From assembly GCA_047967505.1 (NCBI GenBank), contig CM106539.1: 64,000 nucleotides of DNA. One strand, 5' to 3'. The notes below the pieces were generated by a model. The model was not told where the DNA came from, searched no databases, and saw only the letters and a list, made by a program, of their open reading frames with translations. The position numbers and the translations under genes were made by a program. Positions 11,716 to 23,887 of the stretch are shown here, in pieces (position 1 is the first letter of the stretch; every line of letters begins with the position of its first letter). This DNA is from Dipteris shenzhenensis. Its lineage: Eukaryota; Polypodiophyta; Polypodiopsida; Gleicheniales.

Positions 11716-13198
11716 GAACATGAAAAATGCATTGGATGACTTGAACTTATAGTTTGACTGACTAGATAGTCATGGAAGGTTTTGCCAAGGGATTACATAA
11801 GCTTCCCAAGAGGAAGGATGTATTTCTTAGACTATGTACCTTCCTTGCCTATCTTCTTTACAAGATCCTATTTTAACATAGGAGTGGGAAGTAATGGAAT
11901 CTTTGATATAATTGACAATGGACTGTCTATAAGTTATGTGTAGGAATACCTTTTAGTCATGGAACACGAAATGTATAGTACTTCAAATTTACTTAAAATG
12001 GTGAAATAGCAGGCAAGAATCAGAGAAATGCATGAAAATGTCCATTTTATCCCTCATGCAACATCAAATAATGTGTTTGACTAGTACAAGCTATCCATAA
12101 ATTGTAGGTTGGGCATTTTGGAATTGGCATATTTTTTCTTCATGACTTGGAGGAGATTAAAAGCATTGATGAATTTTATTTTGATGGTTTTATTAGGTCA
12201 TATGTATAAAGTTTTCATGCCTAAAGTTTTCATGTCTAAAGTTTACAGTTTATACCTATTTGCCTTGCTTGCATCATTAAAGGAGACAATGCCATGATGG
12301 TAAGCATTCTATGTATTGATTTATATTTTATGGTCTTTTAATGTAATGTGCTTTGTTAGGTTTGGTAATGTAATGGTTGTTGAATTGATGCAGGAGGAAT
12401 TTGAGATCACTCATTGGTGCATTATATTAGTCAAGCAAGAGGATACGTTGTGGTCTTCCACATCCAATTTTTAGAATGGCCTACTTAACTACTGAAGTGC
12501 ATCAAAGTATTGATAGCTTGATCATTGTGATCCACATCACATGGCTTTCCCTATTGCATTGTGTCCCATTGGCAATGGTGTAAAAAACTTTATGCCTGGC
12601 TACCCTGAGAGGAGAGCCTTAATGGTATTAGTATTAGGATCTTAGTTGGGGATTTCAAAAGCCTCTTTTTTCTATGTATTAGAGGTAGCAAAGAGGAGGT
12701 ATAGGCTATGAAGAGTCTTTGAATTTGAATGGAGGGATTATAATACAAAAATGTACATTTTATCACATTCTCTTCCTGCAAGATACCATGTCATAATCAA
12801 TAATTTTGATTCAGTCATGGTTGAAATTTTGGATGTGTTGTTAATTCAAGATAAGTTAATGTCGCTTTAAATTGTAGAGTATTGAATACAGCACCTCCAA
12901 GTTTATTGTGTAGAGAGGTGAACCTTTTAGATGCAAACTTGTGACTGATTTTTGAAGGTCTTCTACATTGAATTTGAACATTCGGGTCAAATATCATAGA
13001 GCTACTCATGCTCTCGATTTTAAACTTAAAAAATTTGCAATCGGCTTTGCAATCGGAGTTATGGCACAAAAGTTATAGCTATTTTACTATTCTCTTCATA
13101 TTCCATGCAATTAAGTTCTATTACTTGTATATATATTTTTGCAAAATTAATTTAGGAAAATATTATGAATATTCCAAGTCAAAATAATACTCTCGATC
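11716..13198. other. No gene recognised
   Basis: Only short frames are present, on both strands, and none has a recognisable domain. No repeat boundary was found. Confidence 0.4.
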
Positions 13199-13472
13199 AA
13201 GTTTGGTAATTTTGGTGACCATTTTTGGCAAATGTAGGAGGTATTTGACCACGACGTAGAAGGCAAAGTTGGTTAAGACATTATGGGGTGTCCAAAAATG
13301 CACAAACCCACCATGGTGCGAATTTGGCCATCTGGACACCCTTTGGCCATCTAGCCATGTGCATTTTTGGACACCCCATGATGTCCTGACCAACTTTGCC
13401 TTCTACACCGTGGTCAAACTCCTCCTTTATTTGACAAAAATGGACATCAAAATGGCCAAAGTTGTCAAACTT
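13199..13472. repeat. Foldback (inverted-repeat) element, copy 1
   Basis: The two halves are inverted copies: both contain TGGGGTGTCCAAAAATGCAC and AGAAGGCAAAGTTGGT in opposite orientation. The loop is about 50 bases at 13,305-13,356. The arms belong to the same family as the hairpin at 14,030-14,350. This copy is less symmetric because its left arm lacks about 10 bases. Open frames across it mirror each other and are not genes. Confidence 0.75.
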
Positions 13473-14029
13473 CTTCATCTACCCCTTCAAAATCTATTTT
13501 TCTTCATAGGAAGTCATGAAGTGCATCAATCCTTTACAAGGTGATATAGTAGCCAACCTAAAAATTAAAATAAAAGATACATGGACATAGCCAACTTCCA
13601 TGACTAAGAAAACATAAAAAATGAAATTTTTAGATTCCTCTTCAAAATATATATTTTCTCATGTAATGCAACAAATTATTTCAAGGTGATTTAGTCATAT
13701 GAAATCAAATATTTCATTGACATAGCCAACCTAAAAGGTGGCTCCAAAGGAAAGATAAACAAAGAAAATGAAAATTTACAAGGTGATATAGTGGAAGATC
13801 AAAGTCTTCTGGATTAAATAGAAAATTACGTTGACATAGCCAATCTACAAGGTTCCTCATTATATAAAAATATATTGCCTAAGGGTCTTACCAAAGCTAT
13901 GCTACAAGAGGCACATAAGTTGTCATATTGACCAACCATCATTTGCTAAGTTACTTCATAAATATTTTCTTTTCCATGTTTATCTATGTTGAAGTTGATG
14001 CATCTATAAAGACACATGGATTTCAATCA
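13473..14029. other. No gene recognised
   Basis: This AT-rich DNA lies between the two foldback copies. Words such as ACAAGGTGATATAGT and CATAGCCAAC recur several times, so it may be degraded repeat sequence of the same family. Confidence 0.4.
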
Positions 14030-14350
14030 GGTAGATGAAGGAATTTAATAATTTGGGCCATTCCAATGTCCATTTTTGGCAAATGTTGAAGGAATTTGAC
14101 CGCGGCACTGAAGACAAAGTTGGTCGAGATGTCATGGGGTGTCCAAAAATGCAAAAACCCACCATGGCATGAGTTTGGCCATTTGGAGGGTGTCCAAATG
14201 ACCAAATTTGCGCCATGGTGGGTTTTGGCATTTTTGGACACCCCATGATGTCTCGACCAACTTTGCCTTCTCCGCTGCGGTCAAATTCCTCCTATAATTG
14301 CCAAAAATTGACATTGAAATGGCCAAAGTTGTCAAATTTCTTCATCTACC
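14030..14350. repeat. Foldback element, copy 2: 158-bp arms, 5-base loop
   Basis: The left arm 14,030-14,187 pairs without gaps with the right arm 14,193-14,350 around the loop GGGTG. I count roughly 85% identity between the arms. The arms carry the same TGGGGTGTCCAAAAATGC and CAAAGTTGGTCGAGA blocks as copy 1. Weaker inverted similarity continues outward to about 13,993 and 14,400. This fits a foldback MITE; if transcribed it would form a long hairpin RNA. Confidence 0.8.
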
Positions 14351-14790
14351 CCTTAAAAATCTATATTTCTTGGTAGAAAATCATGAAATACATCAATCCT
14401 TTACAAGGTGAGGTAGGAAAATCTCAAATTTTGGTTTTTAAACACTCCATCTAATCAATGTGGTGCCCTGGTCAAATCCCTTCTACATATGTATTGGAAT
14501 GGCCAAACTTGTTAAACAACATTTTATTGACTTGTAAGTTACATCAAAATGTGATATAACTTTTGTGTGCAAGCTGATATAAAAAAAGATGAAATATTAA
14601 AAACAACAAATAATTAAAATAGACATAACAAAAGATTCACCATTTGGCCATGAATACATGAAATTTTTTTGCTTTAGATAGAAGAAGATTATTAGAAATA
14701 GGTGTTTGTATTTCAAATTGTATTACAAAGAGGCTTCATAGCCTGTTTCTCTTCTTCTTCAACTCTAATACACCAATAATTGTGAAGATG
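14351..14790. other. No gene recognised
   Basis: This DNA separates the foldback from the truncated copia element. The LTR expected at the element's 3' end is absent here. Confidence 0.45.
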
Positions 14791-16129
14791 CAACCAAGCT
14801 ACCTCACATGCAGCCATTGCTGCACCCCTGTACTCAACCTTTGTACTCGATAAGGCAATTGTAGGCTGTTTCTTGCTGCTCCAAGTGATTACAGCACTAA
14901 AGAGAACACATATCCACTGGTAGATCGTTTATCAGAAATACTACTAGCCCAATCAGCATCAGTGTATCCATGCAATTGTATCTGAACCCCAATCTCATAA
15001 AATAGTCCATATTGCAATGTGGACTTCACATACCTGAGTATGCATCTAGCCGCATCCAAATGCGATTTCCTTGGAGCCTGCATAAACTGACTTACCAATC
15101 CAACAACATAGCTCAAATCTGGCCTGGTAATAGTCATATGAATCAAACTTCCTACTATGCATCTGTACATAGTAGGGTCTTCCAGAAGCTCACCTACATC
15201 TGTGTCCAGCTTCACATTCTGCTCCAAAGGAACTGAAATAGGCTTACAGTCTATCATCCCATATTTGGACAGCATGTCCAATCCATACTGCCTCTGCAAG
15301 AGCCGTATCCCACTTGGTGATCTAATAACCTCAATGCCCAAGAAATAACGCAGCTCTACCAAATCCTTCATCTCAAACTTCTGCTTTAATAGCATTTTCA
15401 CATGAAGGATATCTTCATCAATATCACCTGTGATGATCAAATCATCAACATAAATGACAAGCAGCATAATACCTTTCTCTATTTTTCTCACATAAAGTGA
15501 GAAATCTGCCTTGGAAATTTGAAAGCCAATAGTGACAAGATACTATCCTATCTTGTCAGACCATGCTCTAGGTACTTGCTTCAAGCCATACAAGGCTTTC
15601 TTCAACCTGCAAACAAACTCAGGATGAACAGCATGAACATAACCTGGTGGCTGCTCCATAAAGACCTCTTCTTGCAAATCACCATGCAAGAAGGCATTCT
15701 TTACATCCATCTGATGTAAAGGCCATCCCTTTGATGCAGCCATAGCAATGATTGCTCTTACGATTGCCATCCTTGCAACCGAACTAAATGTTTCTTCATA
15801 ATCAATGCCATATGTCTGTGCATACCCCTTGACAACTAATCTTGCCTTGTATCTATTCACAGAACCATCTGCATTGTACTTCACCTTATAAACCCACTTA
15901 CAGCTAATTGCATTCTTGTCTTTAGGCAAAGGCACCAATTCCCATGTAGCATTTGCTTCCAAGGCATCCATTTCTTCATCCATGGCTTTCTCCCATTTTT
16001 CTTTTCCCATGGCTTGCTCAAAAGAAGTGGGTTTTGGTTCCTATATCACTTTGACCATATAGGCATAGTGAATGGCTGTAAATCCATCATATTTCAGCCT
16101 ATCCACATAAACAAATGCTCATTTCTGTC
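14791..16129 (-). pseudogene. Copia reverse transcriptase / RNase H, decayed
   Basis: This copies the element RNA into DNA. Visible motifs are ISCKWVYKVKYNADGSVNRY, GIDYEETFSSVARM, QMDVKNAFLHGDLQEEV, the catalytic VIYVDDLIITG and the RNase H block YTDADWASSISDKRSTSGY. A stop and frame break lie near 15,541, between DKIG and the SDFSLYVRK part. RNase H ends after EVAWL, where the sequence becomes unrelated. The N-terminal side begins at PVDRLKYDGF, directly after gag sequence. Confidence 0.8.
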
Positions 16130-17066
16130 ATCACCCTATCTACTAGAAGATGCATAATTCCCTTGCTGCAATTTTCCATTCATGGTCATTCTACTTTTTA
16201 TAGTAGTCTTTAGCCATATGACCCATTTTACCACAGTAGTAGCATTCAACATTGCTGTTTGCATTTTGGCCTCTCTGCCATCCACCATGACCTCTTTGGC
16301 TCCCCCTGCCTCTAGAGTTACCACGTCCTCCTCCATAGGACTGGTTTTCTTGAGTTTGCTACATATTCTGATTTCTACCATGGCCTCTAGATCGGCCTGC
16401 TCTACCTCTTCCTCTACCTCTTCTAGCATTTGAGTAGAAGACAGTTTCTTTTGAAGTTCCTCCTAAAGAAGATGCACCACCATTTCTCTGCTCTTCAGAA
16501 ATTAGAAGAGCAAACAACTCCTCAAAATTAAGAAATTTTTCACGGACAGCAATGGTCTAGAACTGTGCATAATCCTTTCCTAGACCATTCAAGGTCACAG
16601 AAACTAAATCATCATCTTCCACTGGCGACCTAATGGAAGCAAGTGCATCTGCAATTTTCTTCACCTTCATGTGGTAGTCATTGATGCTCATATTTTCTCT
16701 CTGCACATTGTGTAACTCCTGCTTAATCTGCATTTTCTTGGCTTGCGTATTTGTGCTGTACATTTTTGCCAAAGTATCCCATGCCTCCTTTGGCATACTT
16801 GCATCCTGAATGTGCACAATCATAGAATTTGAAATACTGATAGATAGCCAGTACATAACTTTTCTGGCTCTCTCATGCCATCCTTTAAATGCCTGCATTT
16901 CCTGTTGATTGGGAACATTAGGAAGAACTAGTTCTTCTTCATTTCCTGTAATGAACTCCCAATAGCCTTTTCCCATAAGGAAATTCATCATTCTAAACTT
17001 CCATGCTTGGAAGTTGTTCTTGTCAAGCTTTTCAGTGACAATCTATGAAAGAGAATCAGATGCCAT
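16130..17066 (-). pseudogene. Copia Gag, decayed
   Basis: Gag forms the RNA-packaging particle of the element. The start ATG at 17,066 begins MASDSLS, followed by an in-frame TAG and then the family block EKLDKNNFQAWKFRM. The UBN2-type capsid domain continues with SMIVHIQDASMPKEAWDTL and ELHNVQRENMSINDY. A second TAG follows DYAQF near 16,557. The Arg/Gly-rich tail and a zinc-knuckle remnant follow, with the first Cys pair still visible. The end fuses through the deletion near 16,115 to pol. Confidence 0.8.
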
Positions 17067-17594
17067 TACAGAACATTGTAAAATATTCTGTCACTACAAA
17101 AAACACAGCTTCTGCCTCACAAGGGCAAATTTGCAAAACTGACGAAAGTGGTATTTGACCACACAGTCACTTCCTAGTGACGATTTTGCATGAACAAGCA
17201 ATAAGGATGATTCTATAACTCCCAATATCTCTATGCATAGGCATACGATGCAATTTTTGCGGTAACTTTTTACCGACCTGCGGAGCAATGGTCGCGTAGC
17301 AAAAACAAGGCCTTTTTCTCAGTTACAAAGAACTTCCGCCTCCAAAACAGGCCCCAAAATGGCCCCGAATAAAAAAATTAAAGTCACCGAGGGATTTGCC
17401 CCTACTCGCAGCATATATTGCCCTCTTGCCACACCGCGAAGGGTGTCTCAATTTGAGACAATGCACTCTTGCACTTTTCGGCTATGCTACCTATAGAGAT
17501 TCACTCCCAAGCTCGAAAAAGGAAAGCAACACTGGTCCTCTTACCAAGACACTGCAAACTTGGTTTGCTTTCTTGAGCTCCTTACCACGAACCA

Positions 17595-17607
17595 GGCTCT
17601 GATACCA
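17595..17607 (-). other. Primer binding site, tRNA-iMet
   Basis: On the minus strand TGGTATCAGAGCC follows the LTR with no gap, a perfect initiator tRNA-Met primer site. Confidence 0.85.
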
Positions 17608-17959
17608 TGTGAAGATAGTGGGAGAGAAGGAAGGAGTCTCACTTGTAGCTTTCTCACATACACAATGGGGGAATACACACAAAGGTGGAGGCTAAAAACA
17701 GTTTTCCTCTTCTTAGTTGTGAAAGCCAAAAGAACTCTAGTACAAAGAAATAGAAGAACCCTATATGTGGGTCTCAAACCAAACTCAGCTAACTAAGGTG
17801 GCATACTAACTGAGCCACGAACTAGAGTACATAAGGATAGCTATCATCTAGCTATTATTCATGGGTAGTGTACCAACCGCATCTACAATTAACAAGTCGG
17901 TGACATAAATGCACAACAGTCACCCTAGCATATCACAAGTGGAGCTCGATATCTCAACA
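17608..17959 (-). repeat. 5' LTR of the truncated copia element
   Basis: On the minus strand it starts TGTTGAGATATCGAGCTCC and ends CTTCACA directly before the primer site. The first bases match the LTR at 43,472 closely, and similarity is lower further in. It is 352 bases long against 282-298 for the complete copy. Confidence 0.75.
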
Positions 17960-18740
17960 ATAATAGGGTCTTTGAATCCTCGACTAAGTCCTTAGAAAGA
18001 GTGCTATGCTATTCGAAATCTCACATTCAACTCATAAGTTCTTATAATCTCATGTACAACACATTGGAATGGATCACGTAGGTTGCCTTGGGTCAATACT
18101 ATGAATTCTCCATGCCTTCTTGTTCCAAATGGATAGATTCTCCATTCCTGCTTGTTTGCTACTGCACACATGAAGAAACATTATTTTAGAAATTTAAATT
18201 TAAATAGATGTAATGCATCATGTGAATTCTTCTTCTTCAATAAACTTTTGAGCTTCAAGACTTACATTAGCAACATCACAAGCTCCAACCATCTCCTTTG
18301 CGTTACCATTCCCTTCAAGTCTTGCATCACCTCCAAAACAACTTGCTAATGCATGACTTTGTGTCTTTTGATATAAAGAGTCCATATCATCCATGCCCAC
18401 AATTCTCATATCATCCTCCATGAAGTTCGTGAAAGAACAACTAAGGGAACCTTAGCAAAAGCAATGCACCACAATGGATAATCCAAAGTAAGAAATTACA
18501 TTGAAACACTATGAAATCAACATTTTATCTCATATTCTCCTCTTTAGAGCAGCTACTGAGTTTCAAGATGCTTCTTTTCTTGAAAAAAACAATCATGGAT
18601 CACATATTGATCCTGCAACAACTGTACAGTCACATGGTAACATAGGAGATCTCCTCAAATGGTGCCATCAATAGTTGCAAAGTTTACAGAGATTGTGATA
18701 GGCCATGATAGAAGGTAGGTGATGTTTGAGGAGGGATGAG
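17960..18740. other. No gene recognised
   Basis: This is the flank of the copia LTR. Short frames on both strands carry no motif I know. Confidence 0.4.
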
Positions 18741-19230
18741 AAGGACCATGAATGATTACGAGGGAGGAGAAGCAAGCAGAGGACTAGGTGTGAGGATGAG
18801 GGCAGATGGATATGCATGAGTAGGAGGAGTAGAAGCAATAGGAGTAGGCATGAGCATGAGGCAAGAGGAGCTTGCATGAGAAGGAGGAAGGAGGAGTAGG
18901 CATGAGCATGAGGGAAGATGAGAATGGATGAGCATGAGGGAGGAGGAGGAGCAAGAAAAAGTAGAAGGGGGGGGAGGAGGAGGACGCATGTGGGAAGAGG
19001 GAGGAGGAGGAAGTAGCAGGGGGGAGGAGGAAGATGCATGTGGGAGGAGGGAGGAGGAGGGGGGGAGGGAGGAGGAGGAGGAGGAGGAGGAGGAGGTGTG
19101 GAAGAGGAGGAGGATGGGGGGAGGAGGGAATTCAAATTCAAAATTCAAAATTCAAAAGTTTGACTTTGGAGGATGGGGGAGGAGGGAGAGAGAGGGAATT
19201 CAAATTCAAAATTCAAAATTTTGACTTTGG
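18741..19230. repeat. GGA-rich polypurine tract
   Basis: The plus strand is dominated by GGA and GGGGA units, densest at 18,930-19,125. It then changes to two copies of AATTCAAATTCAAAATTCAAAA, at 19,129-19,156 and 19,197-19,222. Apparent Pro/Ser/Leu-rich or Glu/Gly-rich frames over it are composition artefacts. Confidence 0.8.
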
Positions 19231-20436
19231 AAAAAGAGCCCCCTCCTTGGTGTAAGAGGTGGCCCCCTCCTAAGTGTAAGAAGTGTAAGAGGTGGGATCA
19301 ACTGGGCTTAACCCACCTAGGTAGGGGGGGTTAGGAATCCCTTGGACCCCACAAGAGGACTTGCATTAGGCCTAATCCATTTCTTAACCCATTCCTTATG
19401 AGGCCCTTTTGAGACCCCAATTCTCCCCTAATGATAAAGAAGAAAAGCAAGAGGGGGACTCGATGTGAGCACGCTAAAGTACCACTTCTACTGATGGAGA
19501 GGATTGCCATACTACCTCAAGTAAAGAGAGTCAAATACAATTGCAAAGAATGTTTGTAAAGAAACACAAGAAAGGGCATGCTACCAATCAGAAGATCATA
19601 GAGAAGTTGCCATAGAGGAATGGAGGCAATACGCCATGCCGCCAAGCAAAGCATACTTGAAAAAGCAAGTGAGGCGATGTCAAGAGGAAGGAATCCAATG
19701 AAGAGGAGGTGCTAGTTCCAAGAGAGAGCCAAGAGTGATGAAGATGCCACTAAGGGACTTGTAAGAGATAAGTGAGGCACGGAGAGGGAGCTGAGGCATG
19801 ACCCTGATAATTGCTACACTATCATGATCCCAAACAAAGAGTAAGGACACACAGCAACCTGTGTGTTTGTCAATGTCATGAAGCACTCCCACAGGCATTT
19901 TAAGTGCACCGTTATGAAGAGGTGGAGAGGGATTGAGGTCCTACAGGAAATTCAAAAGAAATGGCAAACATGTAGAAGCCATGCTTTATAATGACCTAGC
20001 AGTTACAAGAAGCACAAAGAGGCCATGGTAACAGCTCACACGCAATGAAAAAAGGAACATAACATAGCAGTAACCCACCATCCATATCAAGGAAGAATGT
20101 GGGGCGGGTTGTTTAGGTAAAGGGTAAAATAAAACTTTGGTTTATTTTAAGTGTAGCATAGGTTAAAGGTGGTTACAGGGGTTTTTTTTGTTAGATGAGG
20201 AAAAAAATAGAGGGCCACGGGAAAGGGGCCATGCAATCAAAAAGCAATCTATGGTTTGTGGTTATACATTAGGAAAAAAGGGAGCTCATTTTAGGGCCTT
20301 TTAGCTAAGAAAGAAAATAGCCCTCCACCAATCAAAGGAGGGCCAACATAATGTTGAAAAATATAGAAAAAGGAAAACAAAAGAAATGCAATTGAGTTTG
20401 CATTCAATGAAGACACTTGAGCTACTTTATTATATT
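19231..20436. other. No gene; contains a dispersed short repeat
   Basis: At about 19,390-19,433 lies the plus-orientation copy of a repeat containing GGCCCTTTTGAGACCCC and TTCTCCCCTAATG. Other copies lie near 10,258 and 40,020. The rest is unassigned. Confidence 0.45.
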
Positions 20437-20580
20437 TGACGTATGGTGTAGAATTTGGTATGTTTGACATCACCGGCACATCTGAAGCGAGCCAAAACCC
20501 TAAAAAAGGCTTTTGAAACGGTTTTGGCCTACTCGAGACATGCCAATGCTATTAGAAATACCAAATTCTGCACCATACAT
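20437..20580. repeat. Imperfect hairpin, about 145 bases
   Basis: ATGGTGTAGAATTTGGTAT at the left pairs with an inverted ATGGTGCAGAATTTGGTAT at the right. Inner arms around GAGCCAAAACC and GGTTTTGGCC also pair. The stem is therefore broken but long, with a small loop near AAAAAAGGC. It could be a small foldback element. A microRNA-like precursor shape is possible but I recognise no known mature sequence. Confidence 0.55.
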
Positions 20581-22329
20581 CAGTGAGGTTATGTCATATT
20601 TTATTGTTTTAGAGGAAAGAAAAATGAAGAAATTGTGAATTTCTCTCTGGGCCCTAAAATGAGCCTACTAATGGAGCCTACTAAAGGATGTTACAAGACC
20701 AGTTCCAAAGTGGTTCAGCTGGCAGTGGTGGTGGAATTTAACGGCATTCCTACTAAATCGTATGCAAATCATAAGGGAAACTTGCTAATTACCATCAAAG
20801 GTTCATGAAATTAATGACTATTTGGGGGAAGGGGGGAAATAACTAATGTAATTAAACCATTATGCCAAAGTACCAAGCATGTAATAAAAAAGTACCTAAC
20901 TAATGAGTGAAAGTAGGGGGTTTAGAGCTAGTGGCTTAGTTAGGGGTTTTAGAGTTAAATTTTTTCAACCTAATGTGTGTGGTGGGGGGTGCTTATTTTA
21001 AAAGAATATATATAGAGAGTGCTTATTTTAAAAGAATATATATAGAGAGTAAATTAATGAATGAATAAATAATAAATAAATTATAAGGGCGTAAATTGTA
21101 AAAGTAAGATCAAGGGAGTAGCGGGGGGGGGGGGAAGAAAAAGAGGTTTAAAAGATAAATAAGGGGAGTTTAGTAAATAAATTTAAAAAAATAAAAAGTG
21201 TTTTCAAGATAAATAAGAGGAGGTTAGTAAATAGGTAAAAGTTTATAAGGGGATACACTGTAAAAGTAAGTTTGGGGAGGAGGAGGGTTGGGGAGGAATA
21301 AAAAAAGATTTGATAAAGAAGAAAATGTTTTGAAATACATAGCAGGGGGACAACAAGTAGGCAAAAATAAAAGGGTTTAAATTGTAACCACAAGGTGGCA
21401 GCGGAAACTGAGAAACTTGTAAACTATATGTGATGGTATAGAGATGGGTTAAGGGGGGGGTGTGTGTGTGTGTGTACAAAACTGTAGGAAAGTAAGCTAA
21501 AATCAATAAGTGATCAACAAATTTAATAGTTCACCCATGAAGCTCGTGCAAACTTGAATAAATGATTGACAATTAATAAATACATGCCATATAACATAAC
21601 TAAACAATTGCTACATTAATGAAATAGAGGTCAAGAAAACATAATGGACTAAAGGTCGTGACCAGCTTGTGAAACATCAATGCAAGAACATTGAACAAGA
21701 GCATTGAAGTCAAGACTCTATACAATCAAGTGATCACCATGGAGCAGGAAGTGAGAAAGCAACATCGCCAAGAGCAGAGACAACTTAAAACAAGCATAGG
21801 CCAGGGTGTTTAAGCACCACAACATGAAGGTCTTGACCATATCCCATGAAGAGACTTAGGCCAACAAACAATAATCATCAACCCATAACTAGAGGCCATA
21901 CACCTCATAGGATAGTCATTCCCTCATGCAAGCCTTTGATTAGCAAGGTAAGTAGAGAAAAAATTCAGTTAAAGTCTAAGGAGCTCGCAACATTGGGTAG
22001 ATTGAGGAGCAAGCATGCACATCTATTATACACCCACAAAGGCCGTAGCGTATGAAAAGGTCATTTTGATAGAATAAAAGAAGAGGAACAATCTGATAAG
22101 GGAGAGTAGAAGTCACCATACACAATAAGCCCATTGTTCACATTAACACTAAGGTTTGGGAACCAAAATCTGAGACAATTACCCAACAAAACCTTACAAA
22201 AGGCTAGACAACAAAAAGAGAAGAGAAGCAAAGGGAAAATTAAAGTGCAGCCAAGTCGTGATCAGACACGAGAAGAAAAGGCTAGAAGAGATGTAGCAGT
22301 AGAGAGTCCAAGTCTGTGTACCCAAGAAT
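20581..22329. other. No gene; simple-sequence patches
   Basis: There is a 30-base tandem duplication at about 20,988-21,048, a G run at about 21,122-21,134 and a GATAAATAAG-type repeat at 21,150-21,240. A (GT)n run lies at about 21,460-21,474. The rest is AT-rich with no supported coding sequence. Confidence 0.45.
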
Positions 22330-23557
22330 TATTAGATATCAATGCTCCACTCTCATGTAACTATGCGAGAACCAGCTAACTCTACTTGTAAGCCCCCCAT
22401 ATGAGGGGAAGGCATTTGAGTAGCTCAGTTATCCGATAGGTCCTGGTTTGGAAACCAGATGGGGGCCATGTGTGGCATACTGCCAATTAGGCTATATGCA
22501 AGTGCGGGAAGGCATCCCATGACTGACTCCACTGAGGGTAGATAGAGCATTTCCTGGGGCAGCCCACTCTCAGGTTGCGAGGCTCGTTTGACACCCCAGA
22601 TGGATCTCGGATGGCTCTGCACCACGGTTCTATCATGTGATCGATGGCCTATTTCGAGACTGACCCCCAGTCGACCGTTTTGTGCGGACTAGGTCGGTCA
22701 CCCAATTGGGTCTAACTGACTACGACTGGTGGCTATATAAGAGTAAGCCCATGAAGCCCATCATCATCGCTAGCTATAGCAACCCTAATTCCTTAGCATC
22801 CAGCCTCCATTCGGCCCAGAGCCATCTGGGACCGACCCCCAGTTGCTCTATTCTGTGCCACTAGGCTAGCAATCACACGATAGAACTGTTCGGCCCAGAG
22901 CCATCTGGGACCAACCCCCAAAGCCACGATTCTATCATGTGATCGGTGGCCTGGGCCATTTTGGGTGAACTGGGTCGGTCACCTAATTAGGTCTAACCGA
23001 CTATGAAGAGCAAGCCTGTGAAGCCCATCATCATCACTGGCTACAGGAACCTTGATTCCTTAGTATCTAGCCTCTGTTCAGCCCAAAGGCATCTGGGACC
23101 ACCAACCCCCAGTCTCTATTCTGTGCCACTAAGCTACTAATCACACGATAGAACCGTTCGGCCTAGAGCCATCCGAGACCGACCCCCAGAGCCACGGTTC
23201 TATCGTGTGATTGGTGGCCTATTTCGGGATTGAGTCGGCCATTTTGGGCAGACTAGGTTGGTCACCCAATTAGGTCTAATTGACTATGACTAGTGGCTAT
23301 ATAAGAGCAATCCCATGAAGCCCATCATCATCACTGGCTAGAGCAACCCTGATTCCTTAGCATCCAACCTCCATCCTCTAATGTTTCCAGCATGCCATCA
23401 AAGCTTCTCACACAGGAGTGCATGGCTGGGAGGCAACGCCATCTATTGTATCAGTTTTACAATAATCAAATTTTTTATTCTCCCTACTATTTGCTTTTCT
23501 CTCTTGCATACAAGGTCCTGTTATCTATTGAGCATAGACGTTGTATTTTTTCTTACA
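22330..23557 (+). mobile_element. Solo LTR with amplified internal unit
   Basis: The element starts TATTAGATATCAATGC (TGTTAC... in its sister copy at 37,885) and ends TTTCTTACA. A perfect 5-bp duplication AGAAT lies at 22,325-22,329 and 23,558-23,562. TG/CA-type ends, a 5-bp duplication and lack of coding sequence mark a solo LTR left by LTR-LTR recombination. It is 1,228 bases long against 734 in the sister copy. An internal block runs from the ATCTGGGACCGACCCCCAG part through GGTCGGTCACC to the CTATATAAGAGC box, and is present about three times. TATA boxes are intact at about 22,733 and 23,297, while the middle unit has lost its box. Confidence 0.85.
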
Positions 23558-23887
23558 AGAATCTGCACAGTGTACATGATCTGAGGTAATCATGAAAAGA
23601 GGCAAGGGCCATGTAGTAGTTTACAAAGCCTAAATAACCAAATGCCCTAACAACAAAAGTAGAGCAAGACAGTGAATAGGAAGAGGAGAGAGAAGAAGTG
23701 TTGTAGAGTAAAGTGGACCTATGAACTAGGGATATCTGAAAGGAGAGCACCATAAACCATGGAAAGTCCTTCAAAGAAGTTGCAAGGGAGGCTAGTGCTC
23801 GAACTTGACATTAGGAGACACTAAGGCTCTTCAAGATTCCATTTTTTATCAAGAGAATAGTGTTGCCACTACATCACTAGTTTTTCA
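23558..23887. other. No gene recognised
   Basis: This is spacer between two independent solo LTRs. Short frames are present, with no motif. Confidence 0.4.

Larger units (their letters stand above)
14791..17959 (-). mobile_element. Truncated, internally deleted copia element
   Basis: Reading on the minus strand, the order is 5' LTR, primer site, leader, gag, then reverse transcriptase and RNase H. It belongs to the same family as the complete element at 43,472-48,931: LTR start, primer site, gag and pol are all closely similar. Two things are missing. Protease, integrase and the start of the reverse transcriptase region are deleted between gag and pol near 16,115. The 3' end is also cut inside RNase H at 14,791, so there is no 3' LTR. 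The element cannot move by itself. Confidence 0.85.

Noticed and set aside
13163-14335. Small similar frames (GVQKC..PPW..FGHLDT) on both strands
   Set aside because: They mirror each other because the DNA is an inverted repeat; similarity is explained at DNA level.
18668-19255. Pro-rich frames on minus and Gly/Glu-rich frames on plus
   Set aside because: Composition artefacts of the GGA tract; no conserved motif.
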